Shown here: positions 22,731 to 34,800 of the stretch, piece after piece
How the letters are laid out: the number at the start of each line of letters is the position of its first letter
Position numbering within the stretch: position 1 is the stretch's first letter
NCBI GenBank assembly: GCA_025526915.1
Contig: JAHLKH010000101.1
Span: 1-64,000, forward strand
Length of the DNA: 64,000 nucleotides
DNA from: Entophlyctis helioformis
Lineage: Eukaryota > Chytridiomycota > Chytridiomycetes > Chytridiales > Chytriomycetaceae
Direction: 5' to 3'
The notes under the pieces: model-generated
The model's database searches: none
The model's input: only the letters and a program-made list of their open reading frames with translations
Told to the model about the DNA's origin: nothing
Program-made: the position numbers and the translations under genes

Positions 22731-25700
22731 TTAGGCAGCAAGCTTTGGTGTGATTGCCGGCGCACTGGTCGTGGGCAGCGTATTGACGGCACCATTGCTT
22801 GCATTCATGACAGATCCGCGCGACTATCGGGCAACAGTCAGCGTCTGGCGCCATCTAGCCATCCAAGCATGCGCACAGTGCGGCCGCCGATGGCTTACCT
22901 TGACAAACGACCCGGTGTGCTTGATCACAATCACCTTGTCCATGCGCACAAAGATGCCGTGGTTCTCCTTGCATGTAAAGTACTTGCGGCCGTGCACAAT
23001 GCCGTCGTGCGTGCCCACTGTACGCAGCACGACAGTCCAAGAGCTTGTCAGCCAACTCTGCACGGCTTGAGCGCGTGCCGCACATATCGCAGCACATCTG
23101 GAGCCAAACTTACAGGGACGGTCAAGCTGGATGCCGCACCAGGTTCCGCTGTTGCCGGTTTCGAGAGGACCGACGTACTTGAGGATGCCCAGGCATCGCT
23201 CGTCGTTCATGACCACACACACGCGGTCGCCGACCTCGCCCTCGATCTTCTGGCCAGCACCACCGGCCGCATCGCCCGCCGCATGTTGCCCCGGACGGAA
23301 TCGTTGCGGGAGAGCAGACAGAGGCTTGCCTGCACTTGACGCGCTGTCGTAGAGCCCGGCCTCCTGGTTGGTCACCGGTGTCGTAGGCGTCATCGTGTTG
23401 GGGTACGATGTCGGGCCGGACGCCAGGTGGCTAGGGGGACGCTTGAACTGGCTCGACAGCGGCGATGGGGCTGTTGGCTTGTTGGCGCCAGGCGCTGCTG
23501 TCTGGTTGGGCAGAGCCGGCCAGAACGAGCCGGATGGCGATGCAATCGGCGACTGCGTCGAATTGGTCAGGATCGACTTGTTGTTGGACGGTCGTTGGGT
23601 AGGATCGCTCTGATCGCCAGACGGCTGCGATTCTGGGCGATCAAACCCGTGGCTGGCCGCACGTGGTCCGAGGATTGGCGCTTGCAGGTTGGTTGTGGCT
23701 GGACGCGTCGGAGGCACTGCCGGTCGTTTGCCAGACAGAAACGACACCAGTATCGTTGCGTTTGCGTCAGTGTCTGTTGCTTGCGGTCGCAGCAAAGCAC
23801 AATAAACGCCGGTCGACTTACAATGAGCCCAATGAGGCGTGCCGTGACCAGCGTCCCACCACCAGCGGTGTCCACTGTCAGGATGATTCCCAGTCGGCTC
23901 AGGCGGGTTCAATGCAAAGTAATCGGACGTACGTGGAGGCAGGTTGCCGATGATGCCGTACGGCGGCTTGCGAGCCGAGTTGGAGTATTCGGTGCGTGGC
24001 AGATACGGGAAGTATTTGATGTCAATCAGAGGATCGGCAAGCGAGTTTCGCTGGTACTTTAGGTGGCGGATCTGGCGCTTGAGCAGAGCGATCGTGATTT
24101 GGTAGTCCTGCAGACGTGCATGTGTGAGAGTCACGTCCTATTGGCATCGCCATGGTTGGCATCCGGATAGTTGTACCTTTTTCTGGCGTGCAAGCAGCAA
24201 GCGGACGTTCTTTTCGAGATTCTGCTGGTCCAGACGCTTCATCTCCTCAAGGTGCTGTTTCCAACGCCCCAGTCAGCATTGTGGCAGCCAATGGTCTTTG
24301 CATGGTCGCTGCAACATACCCGTTTGAGCTGCTTCTCGTGCTCCTTGAGCTGCTCGATTGAACTGTCGCGTCTCTCGATCTCGCTGTGCAGTCTGCGGAT
24401 CTCCTGGCGCAGATCAGCCAGCACGACAGTGTGGTTGACCTTGCCGTCTTCGCCAATGATGTTGCGACTCTTTGGCCGAGATGAAGGCTGGTCATCCATC
24501 GCACGCCGAGTAAGTGTCTTGCAGCACACGAATCGCTTGCCATTGCACTTACCAAGGTGGATGGAGCATCCGAGAGTCCCGACATGCGCGACTCTGGGCG
24601 TGAGGCTGGTGGGGCCTGCGCAGCCGCTGCACGTTTGGCAGCTGCGGGCATTGCCTTCTTTGTGTTGACTGGGGCCAGTGCAATCGGAGCAGAGGCTGGC
24701 GCTGGGCTTGTCTCAGCCGTCGCATTTGCGGCAGGGATCTTGGACAGGCTTGCGCGCAGCTCATTGGCCTCGGCATTGCCGCTCTTGCTCTCTCGCCCAC
24801 GCTCGCCGAGCTGGATGGTCTCGACTGCATCCCAGGCTGGTTTCGTGACGGATCGGCGCTTGCCTGCACTTCCCGAGAGACTGCTTCGGCGGTCGCTGAG
24901 CGTCGGGGATGCAGGGACGTGCTCTGGCGGCGGAGACACGATGCGCTTGGTCGAGTCGCGTCGCTCGACTGGCTCGGCGCTGAACGATACTTCGCGGTGC
25001 ACGCGTGGCGGAGGGAGCGAAGCAGCAGCCGTGTATCGTCGTCGTGCTTTTCAGAGTGGTCGCTCGACGGCTCTACAACCGCTGTTGGTTCAGGTGATGC
25101 AGCCGATGGCTGTGGAGCGGCCTCTTCAGACGGTGGCGCGACAGTTGCTGGACAGTTTGATGCACTCGGCGCGCGTTAGTATGCAGGATGTCAGCTGCTG
25201 CAGTCAAACCTTTACGCATGCACTCACGCTTGCTCTTGGAGGCGGATGCTGTCCGCATAGCCGTGTGGAAAGCCATCGACTCAATGTCCCCAAACTCGTC
25301 CATGGTCAATGACTCTGTTTTGCTCGACGCGCTCTTGAGATCGAATCCTTGCTCCTCGGCTGCAGTCGGGGGTTGTTTGGATGGCGCCGTCACAGACGCT
25401 GAAGCGGCCGCATGATCCATCTCGGTGGGGATCTGTTCGGCAGCGGCGACGGGATCCAGGGCTGTAGGCTCCTCAGTTGAAGCCGAAGCCGAAGCCGACG
25501 CCTCAGCCGCAGCAGGCGGAGGTGAACTAAAGTCGTCAAAGTCATCAAAGTTGTACTCGGGGGCAGCCTGTGCAGCTGGCTGCTCCGATGTAGCATCTTG
25601 AGCGACTGCTTCTTCGTGAGGCGCGGCTTGGTGCTCGCCTTCCGTCTCATGGTGCGCGTCTGCTTGCACTTCCTGTGCACGATTCTGGTGCTCAGCATGA

Positions 25701-28700
25701 TCATCGTGGGCATCGGCATGCACGCCTTCATGGTTGGCATCCGATGCTGGCGACTTCTCCTGCGCAGGTGCGTCCTCGAAGAAATCGTCATCTGCGTACG
25801 ACTTGGTCTCGACTGCAGGCGGCTCAGATGCCGTGCCGACAATTGCAGGCTCAACATGGTGCTCCTGAGCTTCGTCCTCGTGATGGGCTTGGTCGCCAGA
25901 AGTCTCGTCGTTGTGAGCCTCATCATGATCGACGTGACCCTTGTGATCTGCTCCAGCATCTGCCTCGATGTGCTCTGGCTTGGCAACCTGCTCAAATTCT
26001 TGTTCATAGGATGCTTCTTGGTGCTCATCGTGGTGCTCCTGAAGCGCTTGTTGGGGCTCCTCAAGCGCTTGTTGGGGCTCTTCGTGGTGCTCATCGACGA
26101 TCTCGTGGTGCTCTTCGTGGTGCTCATCGGCTTGGGCATCAGACGCGAATCCATCGTGCTGAGCCTCCACATGCGACTCAAGCGGCTGCTGGTCTGCATG
26201 TTGCTCAAACTCTTGATCATACTCTGCAGCCGCGCTCGCTTCCGCGGTTTCCTCTGCGTGAGAATCGGGATGTGCCTCGGCAGCATGCTGCTCAGACTGG
26301 GCATCATGGAGTGGTGCCTGATCGACCGACTCGGCGTGGGGCTCAAACTCCTGATCGTACGTTGCCTCGGCGTGGTCGTGGGCTGGTTGGTCGATACGAG
26401 CCTCGTCATGCGGCTCAATGTGCGGCTCTTCCTGGCCAGCATCGGTGAGAGGCTGCGCGTCTTGAGCAAGCTCGTCGTGATACGCCTGCTCTTGAACTGG
26501 CTCGTGCTCGTCATGGCCATGCTCAGATTGCGGCTGATCCACGTGCTCCTGAGCATCATGCGTCAGCTCCTGGTCATGATCAGCCTCCTGCTCCTGCTCT
26601 GGTGCCTCTGGCATGACTTGAGCGTGAATCACGGCCTCAGTGCCCTTGGAAATGGCAATCTTGTCGAGATACGATGGGCGGCGTATGCGTGGAGGGCGAT
26701 CTGGATCTTCGTCATCGTCCTTGTATGGCTCTTCATCGTCATCGGCTGCGTTGGGCTGGTGCGCATTGGGGCCCTGGTCTCTTGTCGCGCTGTAGCCGAC
26801 CGTTTGCAGAACCTCGTCCGTCAGATCAAGAGCCGTGAGCGTGACAAGTGATGGCAGTTTGGTGTGCTCAAAGCTTGCGAGTGGATCGTATTCCTCGGCG
26901 GCATCGCCCGCATTGTCTTCGTTTGGCTCCTGCTGCACATTCTCGTGCTGCTGGTCTGGCTCTGAAGCTTGGCCCGACTGTGGATCTTCCCGAGCTGCTT
27001 CAACTTCCGCAAAGTGAGCATGCTTGTGCGCATCCTCGCCAGTCTCGTGCCCCTCGAAAGCGTGGGCTTCTTCGTGCTGTGCCTCAAACTCTTGCTCATA
27101 GCCAGCGTCGCCGTGCTCGGGCTGCTGCTCGTGATCGTGCTCGTTATGATCGGCAGCCTCCTGGCGCCGTTCATGCTCGATATGGTCGAGGTACGTGCCA
27201 GGCTCGTACGTCGCTGAAGGATCGGAGCCCGAGACCTGGAATTCGGCCACAGCATCGTGGAGAACATCATGTGTAAGCGACAGGGCAACGTAGCTCAGTG
27301 CCGACGTTTCGTGGCCGTCATGGTCGCCTGATCTCTCGTCCACATCGTTCGTGGATCTGGCGTCCATACTGCCGCGGCTGCCAGCAGTGCTCAAATGACC
27401 GGCTGCACTTGCTCTTACATCATTGGCTGCGGCGTCAGAGTGGGAGTCTTGGGCCACGTCGTGGATCGAGCCTGCTTTTGAGCCTGCCTTTGAGCCGTGC
27501 AGGCTTGCCTTGGATGCTCTGGCGCTGCTGGATGCACGGTGCTCGCCTTCCTGTGGAGGCGGGGGCGATGTGCGATCGATGCCAGCCGCACTGTTGCGAA
27601 TGCTGCTGGCCGACCGACGGACGGCAGAGGCAGAGTCACGCGCCACGTTGGCCGTACTGTTTCTTGCGCTGTTGCGAGCACTGCCGGCTGCGCTTGCTCT
27701 GGAACTGGCCGGAACACTGGACTTTGCAATATTTGCTGTGCTTTGTCTGGCACTTTGTGGCGCACTCGCTTTGGCTCCTTCTTGGTGCGCGACGTTGGCG
27801 ACACTGCCGCGTGCACTGACTGGTGCACTCGCCTTGGCTACGCTGACCGTGCTGCTGCGAACGCTTGCTGGAGCACTGGCCTTGGCAATTTGAGCCGTGC
27901 TGGTGCGTGCACTTGCTGGGGCACTCGACTTGGCAAGGTTTGCTGCGCTGTTGCGCGCAAGAGGCTGTGACCCCACGAGACTGGCCTTGGACGCGGTCGC
28001 CTTCTTGAGGTTGTCTGAAGACTTCTTGAGCTGCGCAGATGAGCCGACCAGCGAGGAGCGCGATCCCGAGCCTTTGAGGTTGGGCACTGACTTGCGGGTC
28101 TCGGAGGTATGCTCCTGTTGCGGCTCTGGCTCGTGCGACGCGTCTGTGTGGGGCTCATGGTCGCTCGTGGCAGACTGATCGTGGTCATGCTGCTCAGATG
28201 GAGGATGATCCTCAGAGTGCGCGCCTTCAACGGCTGCGGGGCTGTCTGCAGGCTCGGCGTCAAGAGCATTGATAGAGTATCGCAGGTTGGATCCACTTTG
28301 ACGAAGGTTGCTTGCCGACTTGCGCATGTCGAGCTTGGATGCATGCGACGCACGAACACTTGCAGGTGCAGAGCCATTTGCCGCAGAATCGCCGTCGTGG
28401 TTTGGCGTCTCTGCGTCAGCAGCGTGCTCGGACTGAGCTGCAGGTTGATCTTCCTTTCCAAGTGCTTCCTGAGACCGAGACTTGGCGAGCTCAGCACGGG
28501 ATGCACGGACGCTTGCAGACGCGCTTCCAGGACGAGAGACGGGACGTGAAGCAGGACGAGAGACGGGACGCGAAGCAGGGCGTGACTGAGGGGTTTCGCC
28601 ACTGCCGCTGACAAGCTCAGCCTTGCTTCCAGGCTGCTTGTCTTCTACAAGCGCTGCATGGCTGTAGTGCACGCATACAAGGGGCATGTCAGATTCAGAT

Positions 28701-30291
28701 CCAGTACACGCGCAACAAGGCAGTGCAACGCAATGATTCCATACCTCTGTCGGATTGCTTCAGACGTCGACTGGTTGTTATCGCTAACGTGGCCAGGTTG
28801 GTCAGCCACGATATCGGCTGCATGTTCGTGAGACTCTTGCTCTTGGGCGTCATGAGGCTGGACAGCCTGAGCATCGTGATCGTGATCGTGCTCATAGTCA
28901 TCGGCGTAGTCATGCTGAGCATCGTGATCTGCAGCAGTAGCTGGGTCTGGCGCATGGCCATCAGCACCACCTAGCTGATCGCGAGAGCCGGCAAGCTTGG
29001 CAGCAGACTGTGCCTTGGCGAGTTGATCGCGAGAGCCAGCCAGCTTCTCCGAGGATTGCGCCTTGGCGAGTTGATCGCGAGAACCGACGAGCTTCTCCGA
29101 GGACTGTGCCTTGGCGAGTTGATCACGAGAACTGGTGAGCTTCTCCGAGGACTGTGCCTTGGCGAGTTGATCACGAGAACTGGTGAGCTTGGCAGCAGAC
29201 TGTGCCTTGGCGATTTGATCACGAGAACTGGTGAGCTTAGCGGCAGATTGTGTCTTGGCAAGTTGATCGCGAGAGCCAACGAGCTTCTCCGAGGACTGTG
29301 CCTTGGCAGCAGGAGCATGATCGGGCTCGTGCTCACGGTGCTCATCATCGTGATGGTGGTCCTCAAAGTCGTCACCGTATCCATGATCGTGATCATGGTC
29401 GTGGCCATGCTCGGCAACTCCGGCAGGGCCTGTCGAATGCTCGCCCGATGCGGGAATGTCCTTACTGCTTCCAGCACGGTCGAGGTTCTTTTGCGACCCG
29501 GCTTTCAGGCTCGCGACACTGGCGCGGTTGCTGGTGGTTGGCTTGGGAGCAGCTGAGTCGCCGACTGCCTTGCTGCCAGAGAGACTGGCTGTGGACTGTC
29601 TGGCGCTTGCTGTGCCTGCGTCACTGGCGGCTGCTGGGACGGGGGCGGGGGCGGGGGCAGAGGGGGCAGACGGGCCGTCGCGGATGCTTTGTCTCGATTG
29701 GCGCAGCTTGCTTGCCGACCCAGAGTGAGCGAGTTGGTCACGCGACGAGGCCAGTGGCTTGGGCGATGAGCTAGTGGCTTTGGCGTTTGTATCGCTGTCG
29801 GCGGTGTTTTGGACGCTGGCCGAACGGGCAAGGGCGGTCTGTGACTTTGCGACACCTGCAGACACCTTATCCTTGCCGCCGATGCTGGCCGTGCTGGCCG
29901 TCTTGTTAAGGGCGTTGACTGATCCGGCCTTGGCAGGAGCCGCAGGAGCAGCAGCAGTGGCGGCATTGCTCAGCTGATCCTTTGATCCAGCAGCGGCGAG
30001 AGCAGTCTTTGAGCCTCGCAGACTGGTGCGCGACGATCGCAGGTTGGGCTGCGACGCCTGGGAGGCCGGCGGAGGCACGGCCGGCGGGTGTGGCTTGGGA
30101 GCATCGCCCGTGTGCGAGTCCTCGGCCATGTTGTGCACCGAGGCTTGCTTTGTGGCTGGCGTGGCCAGATTGTCACGAGATCCTGATTTGGCTGGAGGGT
30201 TTGGAGCGTCGGACGAGGGCAGCAGCGGCAGTGACGGCTGCTTCTGAACACCGACGCCGATGCCGGCGACAGGCATCCCTTCGGCGCTCAT
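22731..30291 (-). CDS. Giant CAP-Gly protein with repeat-rich N-terminal region
   Basis: Minus-strand exons are 30291-28745, 28661-25228, 25147-24553, 24517-24320, 24254-24177, 24107-23822, 23716-23114, 23017-22899 and 22823-22731, about 2,317 residues. The N-terminal third is Ser/Ala-rich and contains seven 16-residue repeats (SRDQLAKAQSSEKL type). A block of AKASAPASAR repeats follows, then a very acidic His/Glu/Gln region with recurring YDQEFEQHA motifs. Exons 4-6 give coiled coil ('DLRQEIRRLHSEIERRDSS', 'IALLKRQIRHLKYQRNSL'). The C-terminal CAP-Gly domain reads 'VGDRVCVV', 'GIQLDRPLGTHDG' and 'KENHGIFVR'. CAP-Gly domains bind EEY-type tubulin or EB1 tails, so a microtubule-associated role is inferred. 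Exon 3 needs a one-base frame correction near 25040, or a weak cryptic intron. An alternative start lies at 30387. Confidence 0.72.
28973..29305 (-). repeat. Seven 48-bp coding repeats in the CAP-Gly gene
   Basis: Head-to-tail 48-bp units encode 16-residue repeats of the form S[SA][EA]KL[VTA][GS]SRDQLAKAQ. Units differ by a few substitutions but never in length, so the frame has been kept by selection or recent homogenisation. Confidence 0.85.
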
Positions 30292-30822
30292 GGATGCTGT
30301 AGTAAGGTGTGGTTGTAGCTGTGCGTAGACGAGTTTCGAGGCTGCTTTGCACTGTAGGTCGTCTCTCGCTGGGCAGTCTTGGAACACGCTCTATGGGCAC
30401 GATTAGTGTGTGGCTGCGGCTGGAAGGGCTTTGTTTACAAGGCTCTTGGCTATGTCTTTGCGCAGAGAGCACGCGAGTGTGTTAGCGGACAGCCGGGGCG
30501 TGTAGCATGCAGCATGCGACCGATCTCGGCAGCCCCAGTAAGCATGCCTGTCCAGCAGAGCCATGCGCAGCTGTATGGCAGCCCGCTGGCACATGCCTTG
30601 TGTGCAGGCACGTGTGCTGCCAGACGTACCTCTTCTCTGGGAAACTGGACAGTGATAGCAGCACGAGGGAAAGGCTCGGTCAGATCGGATATGCGAGAGC
30701 GATTGCACGCCATGGATCTGGCTATTGTTCTCCACCACCATCAGCCGTCGACTCACTCATCGCACATCGCACATCGCACATTTTGTTTGATTTTGGCTTG
30801 CTCCGAACCACAACAACGCGCC

Positions 30823-31620
30823 ATGCCGACGTTCGTCCCGTCTGTGCTGACCTCAACGTCTGGCTCGCTGGTGCAGGCACGGAAGCGTGTGCTGACCCAG
30901 TACAAGCAGTGGATTCGTGCGGTAAGGGCCCCTTACTTGCCCGGGACAGAGACCAGACCAGACAGACAAAGAGACAGACAAACTCTCTGGCAGCCACGCC
31001 TGCCTGCCCGCTTCAACGGACACTTGCTGACTGACACTTGCTCATCGTCTCTGGCTGCTCGGCTGCTCGGCTGCAACAACCTGGCCTGGCCTGGCCTGGC
31101 AACGGGCGGCGTGGTGTGGTCCTGGCGGCGGCGTGGTGGTGTGGTGTGCTGTGGTGTCGTGTGGCGGGACCGCCGTGCGTATTCTGGCATGGGCCGGTCT
31201 GCTGTGGCCTGGCCCGGCTTGCTCTGCTCAACTCTGCAACCGGACCGACAAATGCATCGACGCCAACTGCAACAACCCAACCCGCATGCTTGCCGACGGC
31301 GTGGCGCATATCAATGGAACCCATGCGGTGTGATATTCTGCAAACGCACCATGCAGGCGCCTGAGATCGTCGACATGTACAAGCTCGACATCACACCCAG
31401 AGCCGTGCGGTACCGCATCCGCCAGGAGTTTGAGAAGAACCGTTTCGTTCGCAACCTGTCCATCATTGATATCCTGCTCTTCAAGGGCCGCACCGAGTTC
31501 GAGGAGACGCTTAACTTCTGGAAGCAGAAGACGCACGTCATGCGTTTCTTCGCCAACGAGGCCGCCCACGAACGCAAGGCCGACGACTTCCTCGGAAAGT
31601 TCTACGAGGGCCGCCAGTAA
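30823..31620 (+). CDS. NDUFA6: Complex I subunit NDUFA6/B14-like LYR-family protein
   Basis: Two exons, 30823-30921 and 31357-31620, give 120 residues. The 435-bp intron (GTAAGG...ATGCAG) is phase 0. Features shared with NDUFA6 are 'QARKRVLTQYKQWIRA', 'YKLDITPRAVRYRIRQEFEK', 'IDILLFKGRTEFEETLNFWK' and 'KTHVMRFF', with 'DDFLGKFYEG' at the end. The protein is an accessory subunit of mitochondrial NADH:ubiquinone oxidoreductase that holds the acyl carrier protein. The diagnostic LYR tripeptide appears here as QYK. Presence of the gene implies a functional complex I, unlike in Saccharomyces. Confidence 0.9.
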   Translation: MPTFVPSVLTSTSGSLVQARKRVLTQYKQWIRAVRAPYLPGTETRPDRQRDRQTLWQPRLPARFNGHLLTDTCSSSLAARLLGCNNLAWPGLATGGVVWSWRRRGGVVCCGVVWRDRRAYSGMGRSAVAWPGLLCSTLQPDRQMHRRQLQQPNPHACRRRGAYQWNPCGVIFCKRTMQAPEIVDMYKLDITPRAVRYRIRQEFEKNRFVRNLSIIDILLFKGRTEFEETLNFWKQKTHVMRFFANEAAHERKADDFLGKFYEGRQ

Positions 31621-31808
31621 TGAATCGGTGGCTGATCTGTCCAGCAACGCCATTTCACATCACCCTCTTGCAATTCAGTGGCAGACCAGATCTCCCGACA
31701 GATCTAGAGATGGAGTGCGGCAGAGCCTGGATCAGTCTCGTCCAGGCGGGTTTTCGCCAGATCTTGAGAAACACATTTTTGGCACACACCGCGATGCACC
31801 ACGCCTGA

Positions 31809-34800
31809 ATGGCGAACGACGGCCTCCAGGATAAAGAACATCGACAACGCCAACAGAAGCAGCAACAGCAACACCAGCAACACCAGCAGCAACAGCAGTG
31901 CATACCCACCAGCCAAGCAACCTCTCAGTACGGGCGATTGGGCAGTGATCACCGCCCCTCGCACTCTCAGCCCTCACTATCTCCTCTCCTATCGACTCTT
32001 CGGCTGTTGCAGACACCGCAATCTCAGCACTCTTCTCCAGCACCGCAGCAGCAGCAGCAACCGGCCCATCGCACACTCAAGCGTCTGCACCTGCCCCGTC
32101 TGCCCGTCCCTGCTGCATCAGACGCTGGGCTGGCAGAAACCCTGAGCATTCGTCGCGCTCTCTCGTTCGATCTCCTTGGTGGACGCTCCAACAGCACCAG
32201 CCAGCCATCAGACACGCAATCACTACGCAGCGCTCTTCAGCGGCGCCATTCCGAGACAGTCAAGCATCACTCTAACCGTGACCTCGATCACGCACGTCCG
32301 TCTCCAGTCTCTCGCAGACCCAGCTTTCCTCTGCGCCTCGTTCCCGTGCAATCACCAACCTCGTCATCAGCGTCGCCGAGAACCATCAAGCCAACAAACT
32401 CTAACAGCACCGATCAGGATACCTCGGTGATCGAACAGCCCGCAACAGACGATCCAGACCGTACCGTCGCCGAATCGAGTGTCCAGCATCCATCAAACCT
32501 AAAATCGTGCTCGGCAACGCACGCTCTCGAGATCAGCTTTGAGTACATCACTGACGAACGCGTGCATAGAAAGACCGCGTCGACACGAAAGCCTTTGCCA
32601 AGGATCGGCGGACCGACCCTCGCGCCTGCGTCAATTTTCCCAGCCAGCAACAGCGCAATCTCGAGCACGAGTAGCTTGCTGCCACCGCCGCCGCTGCTGC
32701 CACTGTCGGCATTGCTCGTGTGCCCACCACATCTGCGACCGCTGTTGCCTGTCGGCCCTGTTTCGTCCTCTGTCCACCCAGCGTTCCTGCAGCGAGCGCT
32801 GATCCTTGCTGCCCGTGCTGCTCAGTCGCAAGAACACAAGCAGGAGCTAGCGACCGCGTTGCAGCCACACGGCACACGCCCCCACCAGACACACACGACC
32901 GCTTCGCCAGTCGCAGCAGTAGCGTGCTCCGACATTGACCTGCGGCCACGGTCTTGTGATCGCGAGAGCGCAACAACAGCATCGGGCAGTCGTCCGGGAT
33001 CGAGCGAGAGCACGGCAGCGAGCATGTCGTTTCCGAACCGGTATAGCCAGCGACCGTCGAATGCAGGCGTGGGAGTTGGTACGTCGATGCGGTCACCAGG
33101 GTCGATTGCCAATCAGGCTGCGTTGCTGGCATCAAGCAGTCTCGGACCGAGATCCATCTCTCGCATGTCGTACCGATCCGACCGGTCGGACTCGACACAT
33201 CTTGGTGGCGGCGGAGGCGGCGGTGCGCCGTCGTACATCAGCATCACATCATCGAGCCTGCTGGGAGCGCAAGACACGCTGTCGCCGTCGCCGGTGTTGG
33301 TGTGGTCGGGTCGCTCGACATGATGGCAGCAGGGATGAGAGTGGCAGAGGAAGCGGGATGAGCGGCGTGGCAAGCAAACGGGGATCGGTTGTTGCGACAC
33401 CCATGGCATCGAGCGGACAGACGCCGAGCAGCGGTCCAGGCATTGCGCGATTCATTCCTGCACATGTACGGCGTAAGCGGTTTGCAGAGGCTGTGGCGAC
33501 ACGCAGTGATACGTCGCATGGTAAGCGGCCCATTGCTGTCAACCGGGCGAGCGTGGCTACGGTTGCGGCTTCGAACGCCAAAGGACAGCTGATGGCGTCG
33601 CAGGGCACCTCTGTGCACAAAGCGGAGCTGCTGGAGGCGGCAATGCTCCTCCGAGTGCATCTGCCAATCCCAGTGCATATCGACAACATATCCGCCTGGC
33701 AGCGACGCATTCATTTCACGGGCCATCAATGCGCTGCAAGACTCCAACCATGATGCGCTGAGGCGCGGATCGCAGGTCAGTGGCCATCCATGTGTGCGCT
33801 TCATGCTTGATCGTGCAGCTCAACATTGGCTGGCATCAACTGTTAAGTCGGTTGGAATCCCCTCGCGGCCACAGTCGGCGAGCTTTGCTCCGGCACGCGG
33901 CTCAAAGATGCATATGGCAGCCATGGCCAAGCACGGTGCAGATCCAGCAGTCATCCAGCGTATCTACAGCTCATACGGCGCATCGCTTGGTCCAGATGAG
34001 TTTCGGGTGTCGCAGACCGCCATGGCGGCATCCAATGCAGCAAAAGTCGCAGCCGTTCAAGCAGCCGTCTCGGCCATGCACGGGCACGCGGCTGGCATCA
34101 CAAACTATGGTTGCATTGCACAGGCTATGACGCGCCACACGCCAAGTCGTCAGCACCAGCAGCAGCCGGCAACAACAGCGACGGCAACGACCGCAGTTTC
34201 AATGCCCACCGCACCAGGTGGCCAACCGACCACACGCAGCTCGGTCAACACACGTCGTGCATCAAGCGCATCAACCGTCCAGTCGCGGCACAAGTCGAAC
34301 CTGCTCACACGCACCAAACTCGAAGAGCTGTTCTTTACTGCCATGCGATCGTCGACGTCATCGACCTCCTCGTCACGACTGCCCAGCTATGTCGTCGAGT
34401 GGATCAAGACACAAACCACGCGCGAGCTGATGGTGCAGTCGGGTCTGGCCCCCACTGCGGCTGACGGCCAGCCGACCGAGGCTGCAGAAGCCGGGCCGTG
34501 TGTATCTTCGGGAGTTGAAGGCGACAGCGCAGCCAGTCGAACGAGAGCCGGCCAAGCACGGCTGGCACGCATGCGCCACTGCACAAGACCAAGTGGGAGC
34601 TCGACCGAGAGCGGCGACTCCGGGAGATTGATCGGCTCCGACGCCACCGCGGGTTCCAGACGTCAGGCTTAGATGGTGACGCTGAAAGCATCCCTGCATG
34701 CACCAACACGCAAGACGCGCCAGTGCTGAGCAGCGAGTCAGCGCCAGGCGACCACGGCGTGATCCGGAGGTTCAAGGCGGCCGCGGAGATGGGCGATGTC

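Noticed and set aside
25598..26851. 417-codon plus-strand frame with many hydrophobic residues
   Set aside because: It is antisense to the acidic His/Glu-rich exon of the CAP-Gly gene; GAG/CAC-rich codons read backwards give Leu/Val-rich frames. No start context or domain supports it.
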